The notes beneath the pieces are model-generated. The model had not been told where the DNA came from. It did not search any database and saw only the letters and a list, made by a program, of their open reading frames with translations. Shown in pieces: positions 40,113-48,810 of a stretch of DNA of 64,000 nucleotides. Position numbers and translations under genes: made by a program. Source of the stretch: Calditrichota bacterium (GTDB taxonomy: Bacteria > Electryoneota > RPQS01). The first letter of the stretch is position 1, and every line of letters begins with the position of its first letter. The DNA is taken from NCBI GenBank assembly GCA_020637445.1, contig JACJVZ010000001.1:744001-808000 (forward strand), written 5' to 3'.

Positions 40113-41054
40113 ATGCGACAAGCGGTTATTGCGCTCATGATGATTGCGGCGATTCTCTTTGCCGGATGTTCTTCAAAGGTCGCGGACGGCACGATCATTA
40201 CTGTGCTCTATTCATCTGAAGCTCGTGGGAAACTTGAAGGCTGCGGATGTAAGAAGAATGGCGGCGGCATCACTAAGCGCAGCGCCAAAATTGAACAGGC
40301 ACGCGGCGCGGATGACAAAGTAATCTATTGCGACGCGGGCAATTTTTTGACAGGAACGCCTGAAGTCGACAATTCGGACGGTTTGATTTCGGTTGCCGCC
40401 TACAATCACATGGGGGCCACTGTAGTCAATGTGTCAGAGCGGGAACTGGCCAGAGGAATGGATGCCTTTGAGGCTGCCAAAAAAGCCGCGCAGTTCAGGT
40501 TTGTGTCAGCTAATGTCCGTTCAAACGGACGACTTGTAGCGGATCAATACATCATCAAGACGGTGAAAAACGTGCGAATCGGATTTGTCGGCCTGTGCGG
40601 TTCCGAGCAGGTTATGAGAATAGATTCCACGAAATTGCCGTCAGGTGTTACGATTGACGATCCGTTGACGACCGCGCGGAAAGTGATTCCGGATCTTATG
40701 GACAAGGTGGACCTGCTTTTCATTTTGTCAACATGCGGAGATCAAGCCGACAGTGCAATAGCCGAGGAGTTTCACAGCGTAAACGCAATCATTGGTGGTC
40801 GCAGCTATCGCGCGAACGAAGACTCGCCGTGGTTAATTAACGACACGCGAGTGGTTCGGGCCCAGCGCGACGGCCGCGCGCTCGGCAGGCTTGATTTTGT
40901 TTTCGGGAAAGAAGGATTGGTTGACAAGGTCGAGGCCAAACGTATCGACTTGGAAACCACGGATCCTACGGATGACGAAATGTTGTCGTTGATCAGAGAG
41001 AAGATTCCGGGATTTGTTGATAATCCGCAGGACGGAGTACGAATCAAAGGCTAA
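40113..41054 (+). CDS. 5'-nucleotidase (UshA)-like lipoprotein with altered metal site
   Basis: 313 residues, good SD (AGGAG). Lipobox 'ILFAGC' with Cys19. The body follows the N-terminal metallophosphoesterase domain of UshA ('VIYCDAGNFLTG', 'GATVVNVSERELARG', 'IGFVGLCG', 'ILSTCGDQADSAIAEEF', 'VNAIIGGRSY'). However, the first metal motif 'HTNDxHG' is replaced by 'YSSEARGKLEGCGCKKNGGG', and 'GNHEFD' by 'VSERELA'. The metal centre is therefore probably lost or rebuilt around the CGC cysteines. The C-terminal nucleotide-binding domain is absent. Similar 'LExCGC' proteins occur in other envelope-rich bacteria, but I know no proven function. Confidence 0.75.
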   Translation: MRQAVIALMMIAAILFAGCSSKVADGTIITVLYSSEARGKLEGCGCKKNGGGITKRSAKIEQARGADDKVIYCDAGNFLTGTPEVDNSDGLISVAAYNHMGATVVNVSERELARGMDAFEAAKKAAQFRFVSANVRSNGRLVADQYIIKTVKNVRIGFVGLCGSEQVMRIDSTKLPSGVTIDDPLTTARKVIPDLMDKVDLLFILSTCGDQADSAIAEEFHSVNAIIGGRSYRANEDSPWLINDTRVVRAQRDGRALGRLDFVFGKEGLVDKVEAKRIDLETTDPTDDEMLSLIREKIPGFVDNPQDGVRIKG

Positions 41055-41079
41055 TCGGACTCTGCAGTAATAAACTGAA

Positions 41080-41114
41080 AAGCGGCGGTTCATCTGAACC
41101 GCCGCTTTCTTGTT
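41080..41114. terminator. Terminator between convergent genes
   Basis: Perfect 13-bp stem AAGCGGCGGTTCA (41080-41092) / TGAACCGCCGCTT (41095-41107), then TCTTGTT. It ends the rightward lipoprotein gene and may also stop the leftward Trm112-like unit. Confidence 0.88.
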
Positions 41115-41134
41115 GAAGGAATTACAGACTTGTG

Positions 41135-41350
41135 CTATGATAGTCCGAGTTCATTCATGATCGCGTTCCACTCTTGCTCGGACAGCATCTTCGAGTGTTC
41201 AGTCAGGAGATCGGGAATTCCGTCCTGAAAACCATAGGCAAGTCTCGTTGCCTTGTCAGTTGAAACAAGCAAGTCGCCGTGTGCAACCAGCTTCATCTTG
41301 GTAACCGGGCACACCAAGATGTCCAACAATTCGGGATCGATATTCGGCAT
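41135..41350 (-). CDS. Trm112-like small zinc-ribbon protein
   Basis: 71 residues. 'IDPELLDILVCPVTKMKLV' at the N-terminus and 'GFQDGIPDLL' near the end match the Trm112/YcaR family (compare 'LLEILVCPxCKGxL', 'xxGIPxML'). Only one Cys of the usual CPxC pair remains (CPVT), so zinc binding is doubtful. Eukaryotic and archaeal Trm112 activates methyltransferases; the bacterial role is mostly unknown. It starts 3 bp after the aldolase stop. Confidence 0.8.
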   Translation of the reverse strand: MPNIDPELLDILVCPVTKMKLVAHGDLLVSTDKATRLAYGFQDGIPDLLTEHSKMLSEQEWNAIMNELGLS

Positions 41351-41353
41351 GAC

Positions 41354-42403
41354 TTAGGCGACCGTGATGCTTTTGTCCAAATAAACGTCTTGAATCGCGT
41401 TAAGCAATTCAACGCCGGTTTCAAACGGTTTTTGGAATGCCTTACGTCCGCTGATCAATCCCATTCCACCTGCACGCTTGTTGATCACGGCGGTCTTGAC
41501 GGCATCGGCCAGGTCATTCTTACCGGAAGCTCCACCCGAGTTGATCAATCCGCAGCGACCCATATAACAATTCACAACTTGCCAACGCGTGTAGTCAATC
41601 GGATGGTCCTTAACCAATTCTCCATAGACACGCTTGTTTGTCTTGCCGAAATTCACGGCATTGTATCCGCCGTTGTTTTCGGCCATCTTCTGCTTTATGA
41701 TGTCAGCTTCCAAAGTGACGCCGATGTGGTTGGCCTGTCCGGTCAAGTCTGCGGACAGATGATAGTCCACGTCCTTTTTGAAGGCGTTGTTTCTGAGATA
41801 ACACCACAGGACTGTAAACATGCCCAGCCGGTGCGCCTCTTCGAACATTACACGCACTTCTTGAATTTGGCGGGAGCTTTCTTCAGATCCGAAGTAGATG
41901 GTTGCTCCTACGCCTGCCGCACCCAGATCGTAGGCTTGCTCCACAGTGCCGAACTCGATTTGGTCGAATCGGTTGGGATACGAGATGAACTCGTTATGGT
42001 TCAACTTAACGATAAACGGAATCTTGTGCGCGTACTTTCTGCTCATTGAGCCAAGCACGCCAAGTGTGGAGGCGACGCCGTTGCATCCGCCTTCGATCGC
42101 CAGCTTGACAATATACTCAGGGTCGAAGAATATCGGATTAGGCGCAAAGGATGCCGCACCGCTGTGCTCAATTCCTTGATCGACAGGGAATAATGAAAGA
42201 TACCCGGTACCCGCCAGTCTGCCGGTATTGAACATTCTTTGCAGACCATTAATTACCGCCATCGGACGGTCTGTTTGCGTCCAAACACGGTCCAGAAAAT
42301 CCGGGCCGGGCAGATGCAGTTGATTCTTGGAGATTCCTTCCGACTTATAGGTCAGCAAGGGTTGAGCTTCGGCACCAAGAAGCTCTTCAATCCGCGTGGC
42401 CAT
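41354..42403 (-). CDS. fbaB: Class I fructose-bisphosphate aldolase (DhnA/FbaB type)
   Basis: 349 residues. It cleaves fructose-1,6-bisphosphate to the two triose phosphates through a Schiff-base lysine. Landmarks: '[14 protein letters not shown]', '[16 protein letters not shown]', '[20 protein letters not shown]', 'NFGKTNK' for the probable Schiff-base strand and '[18 protein letters not shown]' for phosphate binding. An AGAAAGG site precedes the ATG. The gene is third in a four-gene leftward unit headed by a ferredoxin. Confidence 0.95.
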   Translation of the reverse strand: MATRIEELLGAEAQPLLTYKSEGISKNQLHLPGPDFLDRVWTQTDRPMAVINGLQRMFNTGRLAGTGYLSLFPVDQGIEHSGAASFAPNPIFFDPEYIVKLAIEGGCNGVASTLGVLGSMSRKYAHKIPFIVKLNHNEFISYPNRFDQIEFGTVEQAYDLGAAGVGATIYFGSEESSRQIQEVRVMFEEAHRLGMFTVLWCYLRNNAFKKDVDYHLSADLTGQANHIGVTLEADIIKQKMAENNGGYNAVNFGKTNKRVYGELVKDHPIDYTRWQVVNCYMGRCGLINSGGASGKNDLADAVKTAVINKRAGGMGLISGRKAFQKPFETGVELLNAIQDVYLDKSITVA

Positions 42404-42445
42404 ATTATGCCTTTCTTATACCTAAGGTGAAATTGTGTGCTTTTC

Positions 42446-45274
42446 TTATTCAACTCGCGAGGCGCAAGTCAAAACGATCACGTAGACTTTGAATTCTGAT
42501 CCTGGATTCAAGTCCTGCCACTGTGCTGGGCCGGAGACGAGATCCAATGTCGCTTCAAGTCTGAAAAGGTTGTCCAATCCATTGTCTGGATTACCATCGT
42601 TTCCCGGATAGTCCGAGCTGTAGATATCGTAGGTTCCTGAATAAACAGCAGTCCACTTTAGCGTGGAAATTGTTCCATTGGACCAAATAGAGAGATCTGT
42701 AGGTGAAGTGCATCGTTCAGGCGACAATCTACACGGAGGCGGATACATTTCGATTGGATGTACCCAATCCGCATCTGTGAAATTTGTCATAGCGATTCGA
42801 CCGCCTGAGCTATCTTCAATCGCGGCGATGCCGTATCCCTGCAAACCATTACTGTCAGGAGAACACCAAGAGACCGGTGCGAGGCCGGGGCCCGGACGAG
42901 GTCCCGCGTAGGACGGGTTCAAGTCCTCGTAGCATTGAACGAAATCCTCTGGCGATCCTTGGTGTACCACGAGTAAATGATTGGAGAACTGTGCGTAGTC
43001 AGCACCGGCACTCGACAACGCTTGGTTCGGACTTTGATGCGGCAACGCATGCGGACCTTGGATGACGACCGGATTGAGCGGATCGTTCATGTCTATCTCG
43101 TAGGCACGCGACAGTCCCGTATTGGACGAGTCACGTATCATAACCCACAAGTGGTTATGCGTCGGATCAAACGCGGCGCCGGACCAGCGCATAATCGGCA
43201 GTCCGGGCAGCGACGTCCACGATTGAACCACTCCGCCTCCGCTCGATAGTCTGTATAGTCTCCCCGTTCCCGAGAAGTAGTCGATCGTCGTTCCGCACCA
43301 GAACTCGCCTCCGTTGCGCGGATCGAACGCGAGCATGCGTGATGGGCTATTTTCAATGGACTGCCAATTCAAAGGCGGAAGTGAGTCGCATGTCGCCGCT
43401 TCGTACCGCAAAATAGTCTGAGTTGTTCCCGTTCCAGGATAATAGCTTTGGAAAAAGATGTTTCCTTGCCCGTCACCTTCACCGTCCAAATAGCGGTTAC
43501 CGATTCCCGTCGTTCCCCGCACGTCGTCGACGCAAGTCTCGTGGTTGCAGTCGGCTATACACTCGAACAACAGGTCAAACACAATTCCAGTCGTGTCAAA
43601 GCTCTCTGCAACGACAAAGTATTCTCCGTTAATCAGCCCCGCCGCCGAGAGCGAGTCTACGCCGTACAAAACACAGTTGCGCGGATCACAGGTTTCAAGC
43701 AAGAAAAGCGCAACATGGTGGGCCGTATCCGTCGCGGCATGGATGCTCAAATTACCCTGATTGGGAACTTGCATTCGATAGACGAGTTCGCCGCCAACGA
43801 AGTCAAGATCGCTGCAGCAATAGCGATCCGTTCCGCCGATGCCCGAAAAGATCTCCTGGCCTTGCACCAAGATTCCGTCTTCCGAACATGCAACGAATTG
43901 CGCACTACCACAATCTAACGAGTGAACGACAGGCGAACATGCGACTGGCGAAAGCTCCGAACAGCTTTTGCATTGCGCGGACAGACGAATGTCCGCCCAC
44001 GCAACATCGTCCGTTCTTTCGGTAACCAACCGTCCGGCGTTGCCGGTCCACTGTTCGCAAGGTTGCGGTGGAAAAGGATCGACCGACGCCGCGGAATATA
44101 GGAAACTTGGAAGACTCGCTCCGCCTGTGACCGAATCAATCACCACACCGAGCCAGAAAGGCTCGCTTAGACAGCAAGCGCTCTCTGCGAGAGGCACGCT
44201 TACGTCAAGCACAGTTTGAAACTGCGTCCCTCGCTCCACATTTGCTTCAATAGTACAAAGTGGATGAGACGGAGGGCAGCACACGGATTCGAATCCAGCG
44301 CAAGCAAACAGGACGCGAAAGTAAGCGCGGTCAGTGGCATTTCCGAGAGTCTCAAAATAAAGCCTTAGGGAGAGATCCGCCGGCTGCAATGGAAGGTCTT
44401 CTAAGGCAGGTTCAATCCACTGGTAGACGGTATTTGAGAACGGGTCAAAGTAGACTTGCGGTTCTGAAAATCTCGCAAAAGTACAACTGTCCGGGCAAGG
44501 CGGGATTTCCAACGAGTCGCCGAGATCGCATGTCCAGCCAATCGTCGCCATGGGTGCGCCGTGGTCCGGTCCCCAAAACTCATTCCACTCCGAAAGTGTG
44601 TCGGACCTAAGCCATACCTTGCAATCTTCCGCAACAAAGGGAGAGGATTCCTCTGACACCAGATTAGCAGTGCTTCCGACTCGAGTTCCCAGCGAAGCCA
44701 CAGCCAGAAACGCGCCGCTCGAATCGGTGAGCAGTCCGTCAAATGCCAAATTGACGACCGTGATTTCCGGAGCACCGTCCTCTGGATCATCCGAAAAGAC
44801 ATAGGATACAAACCGATGTCCGCGCGACAAACCAAATCCGTTGCAAGGATCGGCACCCACCGCGCAAAAAACGTCTATTCTGAAGTCAATCGTGTCAGCA
44901 AGGCTCCCATCGGGCCGCAGGACAACAAAGTCGACGGATTCAATACGGATTGGTTCCGACTCGACGCACTGAAAACAGTCCTCGCTTTTTGACCAAAAGT
45001 ACGCGACGTTCCCACTGTCGAGTGGGAAAAGACTGGGGATCTGCGGCGGTTCGAGTGGTGCGAATTCTCGGAAACAAAGCACCTCGTCGAGAGTCTGACG
45101 GTCTCCCTGTAAAACGTCAGCGGGTTCGCTTTCAACGTCAGCGATAACTGTACGGACATCAGAGACCTTCACGGTCAGCGGTGGAGACTCCGTGTTCGCG
45201 GGGATGCTCTTGCGGAGTTCCGTGGCCTGCGCGAGTGTTGCATACAGCAGCACTATGAAGACGGCGCGAATCAA
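42446..45274 (-). CDS. Large secreted Cys-rich protein of unknown function
   Basis: 942 residues from TTG 45274, which overlaps the ferredoxin stop (TTGA). The signal peptide is 'MIRAVFIVLLYATLAQA'. It contains more than 30 Cys, many in pairs ('CPDSC', 'CAGFESVCCPP', 'CCSDLD'), so disulfides are likely. Residues ~100-450 look like beta-sandwich repeats ('FGLSRGHRFVSYVFSDDP', 'FWLGVVIDSVTGG'). Residues ~610-850 resemble a beta-propeller ('GLPIMRWSGAAFDPTHNHLW'), and ~855-942 a fibronectin-III-like end ('STLKWTAVYSGTYDIYSSD'). There is no T9SS sorting tail. I do not recognise the family, and it is odd to find it between a ferredoxin and an aldolase. Confidence 0.75.
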   Translation of the reverse strand: MIRAVFIVLLYATLAQATELRKSIPANTESPPLTVKVSDVRTVIADVESEPADVLQGDRQTLDEVLCFREFAPLEPPQIPSLFPLDSGNVAYFWSKSEDCFQCVESEPIRIESVDFVVLRPDGSLADTIDFRIDVFCAVGADPCNGFGLSRGHRFVSYVFSDDPEDGAPEITVVNLAFDGLLTDSSGAFLAVASLGTRVGSTANLVSEESSPFVAEDCKVWLRSDTLSEWNEFWGPDHGAPMATIGWTCDLGDSLEIPPCPDSCTFARFSEPQVYFDPFSNTVYQWIEPALEDLPLQPADLSLRLYFETLGNATDRAYFRVLFACAGFESVCCPPSHPLCTIEANVERGTQFQTVLDVSVPLAESACCLSEPFWLGVVIDSVTGGASLPSFLYSAASVDPFPPQPCEQWTGNAGRLVTERTDDVAWADIRLSAQCKSCSELSPVACSPVVHSLDCGSAQFVACSEDGILVQGQEIFSGIGGTDRYCCSDLDFVGGELVYRMQVPNQGNLSIHAATDTAHHVALFLLETCDPRNCVLYGVDSLSAAGLINGEYFVVAESFDTTGIVFDLLFECIADCNHETCVDDVRGTTGIGNRYLDGEGDGQGNIFFQSYYPGTGTTQTILRYEAATCDSLPPLNWQSIENSPSRMLAFDPRNGGEFWCGTTIDYFSGTGRLYRLSSGGGVVQSWTSLPGLPIMRWSGAAFDPTHNHLWVMIRDSSNTGLSRAYEIDMNDPLNPVVIQGPHALPHQSPNQALSSAGADYAQFSNHLLVVHQGSPEDFVQCYEDLNPSYAGPRPGPGLAPVSWCSPDSNGLQGYGIAAIEDSSGGRIAMTNFTDADWVHPIEMYPPPCRLSPERCTSPTDLSIWSNGTISTLKWTAVYSGTYDIYSSDYPGNDGNPDNGLDNLFRLEATLDLVSGPAQWQDLNPGSEFKVYVIVLTCASRVE

Positions 45275-45621
45275 GATTCGGAACTCCCCTCAGACTTTTC
45301 TGCATGAAACTTTAGATCCAAGAGTCTACGAACCGGTTCACCGTCCACGAGGTGCCGCTCGAATATGTCATCCAGATCTGTTATCTTCACCTGCGAGTAC
45401 CAAATGCCTTCCGGATAGACCACGATAGCCGGACCGCGTGCGCAGTTGGAAAGACATCCGGAACTGTTGATGCGAACTTGGCCCGCCAGCCCCGCACTTT
45501 TGACTTTTTCTCGCAAAATCGGTACGAATTCCTGCGAGCCTTTTGACGCGCAACATCCCTTGGGGTCATCGGGATCTCGCCGATTTTCACATACGAAAAC
45601 GTGGTATTTGAATCTTGACAT
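45271..45621 (-). CDS. Thioredoxin-like [2Fe-2S] ferredoxin
   Basis: 116 residues from ATG 45621. The frame stays open to 45981 but the extension looks non-coding and holds the promoter. 'YHVFVCENRRDPDDPKGCC' starts the fold, with ligands Cys11, Cys23 or Cys24, Cys56 and Cys60 ('SSGCLSNCARGP'), the C-x(12)-C...C-x(3)-C spacing of this ferredoxin type. 'AIVVYPEGIWYSQV' then 'DDIFERHLVDGEPV' complete the signature. It carries electrons in the cytoplasm; the partner is unknown. It heads a four-gene unit. Confidence 0.9.
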   Translation of the reverse strand: MSRFKYHVFVCENRRDPDDPKGCCASKGSQEFVPILREKVKSAGLAGQVRINSSGCLSNCARGPAIVVYPEGIWYSQVKITDLDDIFERHLVDGEPVRRLLDLKFHAEKSEGSSES

Positions 45622-45644
45622 ATTGCCTATTGGTTTGACCACAA

Positions 45645-45672
45645 AAGATACAACAACTTGGCTCAAATTCAA
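45645..45672 (-). promoter_or_regulatory. Possible promoter of the ferredoxin operon
   Basis: On the minus strand, TTGAAT (45672-45667) and TATCTT (45650-45645) are 16 bp apart. Expected start is near 45638, about 17 bases before the ATG. Confidence 0.45.
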
Positions 45673-45799
45673 ATGATGATTGCGATTTTTTTCGAGACTG
45701 CCGGGAACACACCGGGTCATTATTACGTTAGAATTTAAGCAGTTATGGACATGTAGCCCTCGATGAACGTGATTTACAATTAAGCGGAGCAACTCCAAA

Positions 45800-46258
45800 A
45801 TGAAGAAATCTACCATTACCTTAATCGCCTTAATGTTGCTGACCACATCCTCAGCACTTGCTAAGGACCGCAACCAGTTCGGGATTGGGCCCTTTGTCGG
45901 CGAGCCAACGGGCCTAAATGCACAGTTCTTTTGGGACAAGTCGTCTGCCGTGGATGTCGGGACAGCCTGGTCGTGGGACAAGTGGCTATTGGTCTCGGCA
46001 GATTTTCAAATGTATGATTTTTTTATGGATATGCCAAGAGAGTGGAAATGGTACTACGGCGGAGGCGTATTCATGAACTTGGCCAATGATGACCATGATG
46101 ACAACACTTTTGGCGTGCGAGTCCCGCTCGGTATGAAGTATCATTTCCCTTACTCGATCGTAGATGCGTGGGCCGAAGTTGCGCCCGGGGTTGAACTTGC
46201 ACCAAAGACCAAGTTTTCATTCCAAGGTGGAATTGGGTTAACGTTTTGGCTCTGGTAG
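45800..46258 (+). CDS. Small outer-membrane beta-barrel protein (DUF3996/BAPKO_0422-like)
   Basis: 152 residues. The signal peptide is 'MKKSTITLIALMLLTTSSALA'. The mature protein starts 'FGIGPFVGEPTGLNAQFFW' and continues as about eight short amphipathic strands ('AVDVGTAWSW', 'LLVSADFQMY', 'WYYGGGVFMNL', 'VRVPLGMKYHF', 'WAEVAPGVEL', 'FQGGIGLTFWLW'). The 'GEPTGLxAxFW' start is the signature I associate with the BAPKO_0422-like barrels. The final aromatic residue fits an outer-membrane barrel. Function unknown. No clear promoter is seen in the 178-bp divergent gap. Confidence 0.75.
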   Translation: MKKSTITLIALMLLTTSSALAKDRNQFGIGPFVGEPTGLNAQFFWDKSSAVDVGTAWSWDKWLLVSADFQMYDFFMDMPREWKWYYGGGVFMNLANDDHDDNTFGVRVPLGMKYHFPYSIVDAWAEVAPGVELAPKTKFSFQGGIGLTFWLW

Positions 46259-46259
46259 A

Positions 46260-46288
46260 TTGCCCAAGGGCTGATTTTTCCGTACATT
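46260..46288 (+). promoter_or_regulatory. Possible promoter of the acyl-CoA mutase gene
   Basis: TTGCCC (46260-46265) and TACATT (46283-46288), 17 bp apart. It is followed by an AGAAGGAA ribosome site before the ATG at 46317. The -35 overlaps the stop region of the barrel gene. Confidence 0.45.
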
Positions 46289-46316
46289 CTGGTCTTGAAT
46301 CACAGAAGGAAAACGT

Positions 46317-47987
46317 ATGACACCGCTGGAAAAACTGCTGGCTGCACGCCGTCGCTGGGAAACTGAGTACGAAACCAAAGGCAAAATCCCCTCGGGGACC
46401 CGGTTCGTGACTACTTCAAGCATGGAGGTTCCCCCTTTGTCATGGACGGAGGATCCGTCTCAGGCCGAAACCTACATGGAAAAGCTCGGATTCCCCGGCC
46501 AATATCCCTTTACCCGTGGAGTTCATTCGTCGATGTATCGGGGCAAGTGGTGGACGATGCGGCAGTTCAGCGGGTTTGCGACTCCTGAAGAGACGAATAA
46601 GCGCTACCGCTACATTCTCGAACAAGGTGGTGACGGACTCTCTGTGGCCTTTGACCTGCCAACTCTAATGGGCCGCGATCCAGACTCTGAGTGGTCACTT
46701 GGTGAAGTCGGGAAGTGCGGAGTATCGGTGGCATCTTTGGAAGATGCGGAGATTCTTTTCAAGGATATTCCCTTGGGGAAGATCACGACCTCAATGACGA
46801 TCAATTCTCCGGCGGCGATCATCTGGGCATTCTATATTGCCGCAGCGGAGAACCAAGGCTGGAAGCGTTCAGATTTAGGTGGAACTTTGCAAAATGACAT
46901 CCTTAAGGAATACATCGCCCAAAAGGAGTTCATCTATCCTCCGAAACCTTCGCTGAAGCTGGTCGTGGACACGATTGAATTTGCGACCAAAGAAATGCCG
47001 AGATTCAATCCTGTTTCGATATCAGGCTATCATATTCGCGAGGCGGGATCCACGGCAATTCAGGAATTGGCCTTTACGTTGGCCGATGGATTTGCCTATG
47101 TCGAAGCGGCAATTGAACGCGGACTCGATGTTGACGAATTCGCCCCCAGACTTTCTCATTTTTTCAACTCGCACCTTGATTTCTTTGAAGAGATCGGCAA
47201 ATTTCGCGCCGCTCGAAGAATTTGGGCAAAGCGGATGAAAGAAAAGTATGGGGCAAAAAATGAGCGGTCACTTTTGTGTCGTTTCCATACTCAAACAGCG
47301 GGTTGCAGTCTTCAAGCACAGCAGCCGGAAGTTAACCTGATTCGTACGGCAACTGAAGCCTTGGCGGCGGTCTTGGGTGGAACTCAGAGCCTGCACACAA
47401 ATTCCATGGATGAAACACTGGCTCTGCCCAGCGAAAAAGCGGTCACATTGGCGATGCGTACTCAACAGGTTCTGAAGCACGAGGTCGTGGCCGGTGCTCC
47501 GATTGACCCGTTGGGCGGAAGCTACTTTGTTGAATGGATGACTGACAAGATGGAGGCAGGCGCAAACGACTACTTTGACCGCATTGAAGCTATGGGCGGA
47601 GTCGTGCCAGCGATTGAGAACGGTTTCTTCCAACGCGAATTAGCACGTGCAGCTCAAGTGTACCAATCGGAGTTCGATCGCGGCGAGCGGGTGCTCGTTG
47701 GTGTGAATCGCTACGTCCAAAAGGACGAGGAAATTGAAATTCCACTTTTGGACATTGCTGAAGAAGATTGCCGTCGCCAGCAAGTAGACAAATTAAGTGC
47801 GCTAAAAAGGAGACGTGACGGACGGGCTGCGCAAGAGTGTTTAGATAATATCAAGCTCGCGGCAGAAAAAGACGAAAACTTGATGCCGCATTTGATCGCT
47901 GGCGCCCACGCCTACTGTACTCTCGGGGAAATGGTTGACGTCCTAAAAGAGGTCTATTCAGAGTACGAAGAACCTGTGACGTTCTGA
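46317..47987 (+). CDS. Acyl-CoA mutase large subunit (methylmalonyl-CoA mutase family)
   Basis: 556 residues, only the TIM-barrel substrate domain. '[34 protein letters not shown]' region (~63-96), '[18 protein letters not shown]', '[15 protein letters not shown]', '[20 protein letters not shown]', and '[20 protein letters not shown]' are family hallmarks. The B12-binding domain (DxHxxG) is absent, so a separate small subunit must supply it, and none is in the window. The family includes methylmalonyl-, ethylmalonyl- and 2-hydroxyisobutyryl-CoA mutases. 'TMRQFSGF' suits methylmalonyl-CoA, but the exact substrate is not proven. It is a single-gene unit ended by a strong terminator. Confidence 0.92.
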   Translation: MTPLEKLLAARRRWETEYETKGKIPSGTRFVTTSSMEVPPLSWTEDPSQAETYMEKLGFPGQYPFTRGVHSSMYRGKWWTMRQFSGFATPEETNKRYRYILEQGGDGLSVAFDLPTLMGRDPDSEWSLGEVGKCGVSVASLEDAEILFKDIPLGKITTSMTINSPAAIIWAFYIAAAENQGWKRSDLGGTLQNDILKEYIAQKEFIYPPKPSLKLVVDTIEFATKEMPRFNPVSISGYHIREAGSTAIQELAFTLADGFAYVEAAIERGLDVDEFAPRLSHFFNSHLDFFEEIGKFRAARRIWAKRMKEKYGAKNERSLLCRFHTQTAGCSLQAQQPEVNLIRTATEALAAVLGGTQSLHTNSMDETLALPSEKAVTLAMRTQQVLKHEVVAGAPIDPLGGSYFVEWMTDKMEAGANDYFDRIEAMGGVVPAIENGFFQRELARAAQVYQSEFDRGERVLVGVNRYVQKDEEIEIPLLDIAEEDCRRQQVDKLSALKRRRDGRAAQECLDNIKLAAEKDENLMPHLIAGAHAYCTLGEMVDVLKEVYSEYEEPVTF

Positions 47988-48010
47988 GAAATCTAACTAC
48001 GGATTTATCA

Positions 48011-48040
48011 ACGGACTGGCTTGTGCCAGTCCGTTTTTTT
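48011..48040 (+). terminator. Terminator after the mutase gene
   Basis: Perfect 10-bp stem ACGGACTGGC (48011-48020) / GCCAGTCCGT (48025-48034), TTGT loop, then seven T. Confidence 0.94.
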
Positions 48041-48078
48041 GTGCTGGAATTGAAATTGCAACTGTTACCGCTACAGAA

Positions 48079-48810
48079 ATGAACACTCAAATGCAGAACT
48101 ACATACGAAACTTTATAGTACTTGCCTTAATTCTTTCCGGGTGCACAATGTCCGGCAAGTCCGTGCTGCGTATTGCGATCTCAAACTCACCGGGTTCTTC
48201 AATCATGTACGTTGCGCAAGAAAAGAAGCTCTTCCGGCAGTACGAAGTAGACATCGAACTTGTGGAACTAAATACCGGCTGCGAGTGCATGCAGGCGCTG
48301 TCTGAGTCTAATGTAGATGCTGCTATTATTCCCTTTTCAGAGTATTCTTCACTTCCAAACACGGGAATGGGAGTGCTGCTTTTGGTCGCTGTCTCCAACA
48401 ACGAAGAACAAACCCATCTTCACAGCCATTTAAAGAACGACTGGCAGACAGGTCATGCAGATATTCTTGTCGGTGACAGATCAGAGCTGATGACCCGTAG
48501 GCTGGATTGGCAGCGGGTACTTCTTGCGTACGAGCACGCTCGTATGTTACTGCAAGGCGAACCGGATGAACATAGTCGCATTACCGCTGAAAGAGAGCAC
48601 CGTAGTATTGAAGCAGTGTCGAACGATCTTATGCATTGGAAAGTGTTTGGAATTACCCAGCAGGATTCCCTTCTGGGCGTGGGTGGTCCCTTTGCAAGCA
48701 TGAATGCACAATGGCAGGGCAGGCAATTTCTCACAGCCGCTGCAACTTTGCGACTTGAAGACACTGTTCCCCAAAAACTTCATTCTGGCCAAACTAACAA
48801 AGCCAAATGA
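48079..48810 (+). CDS. Lipoprotein resembling an ABC substrate-binding protein (SsuA/NMT1-like)
   Basis: 243 residues. Lipobox 'ALILSGC' with Cys22. 'LRIAISNSPGSSIMYVAQEKKLF' then 'VELNTGCECMQALSESNVDAAIIPFSEY' follows the opening of SsuA/ThiY/NMT1-type solute-binding proteins (first lobe strand, then the 'AxxxGxvDaa' helix). It is shorter than a standard binding protein (about 300 or more) and no permease or ATPase gene adjoins it. Instead its stop overlaps the start of a hybrid histidine kinase (ATGA), so it most likely presents a ligand to that kinase. Ligand unknown. Confidence 0.72.
   Translation: MNTQMQNYIRNFIVLALILSGCTMSGKSVLRIAISNSPGSSIMYVAQEKKLFRQYEVDIELVELNTGCECMQALSESNVDAAIIPFSEYSSLPNTGMGVLLLVAVSNNEEQTHLHSHLKNDWQTGHADILVGDRSELMTRRLDWQRVLLAYEHARMLLQGEPDEHSRITAEREHRSIEAVSNDLMHWKVFGITQQDSLLGVGGPFASMNAQWQGRQFLTAAATLRLEDTVPQKLHSGQTNKAK

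Noticed and set aside
41279..42049. 256-codon open frame on the plus strand
   Set aside because: It lies wholly antisense to the well-supported aldolase and Trm112-like genes and has no recognisable protein features.
43448..43918. 156-codon plus-strand open frame
   Set aside because: It is antisense to the 942-residue secreted protein, which has a signal peptide, paired Cys and coupled start, while this frame has none of these.
45622..45981. N-terminal extension of the ferredoxin frame by 120 codons
   Set aside because: The extension has no ferredoxin-like content, covers the promoter region and overlaps the start of the divergent barrel gene.
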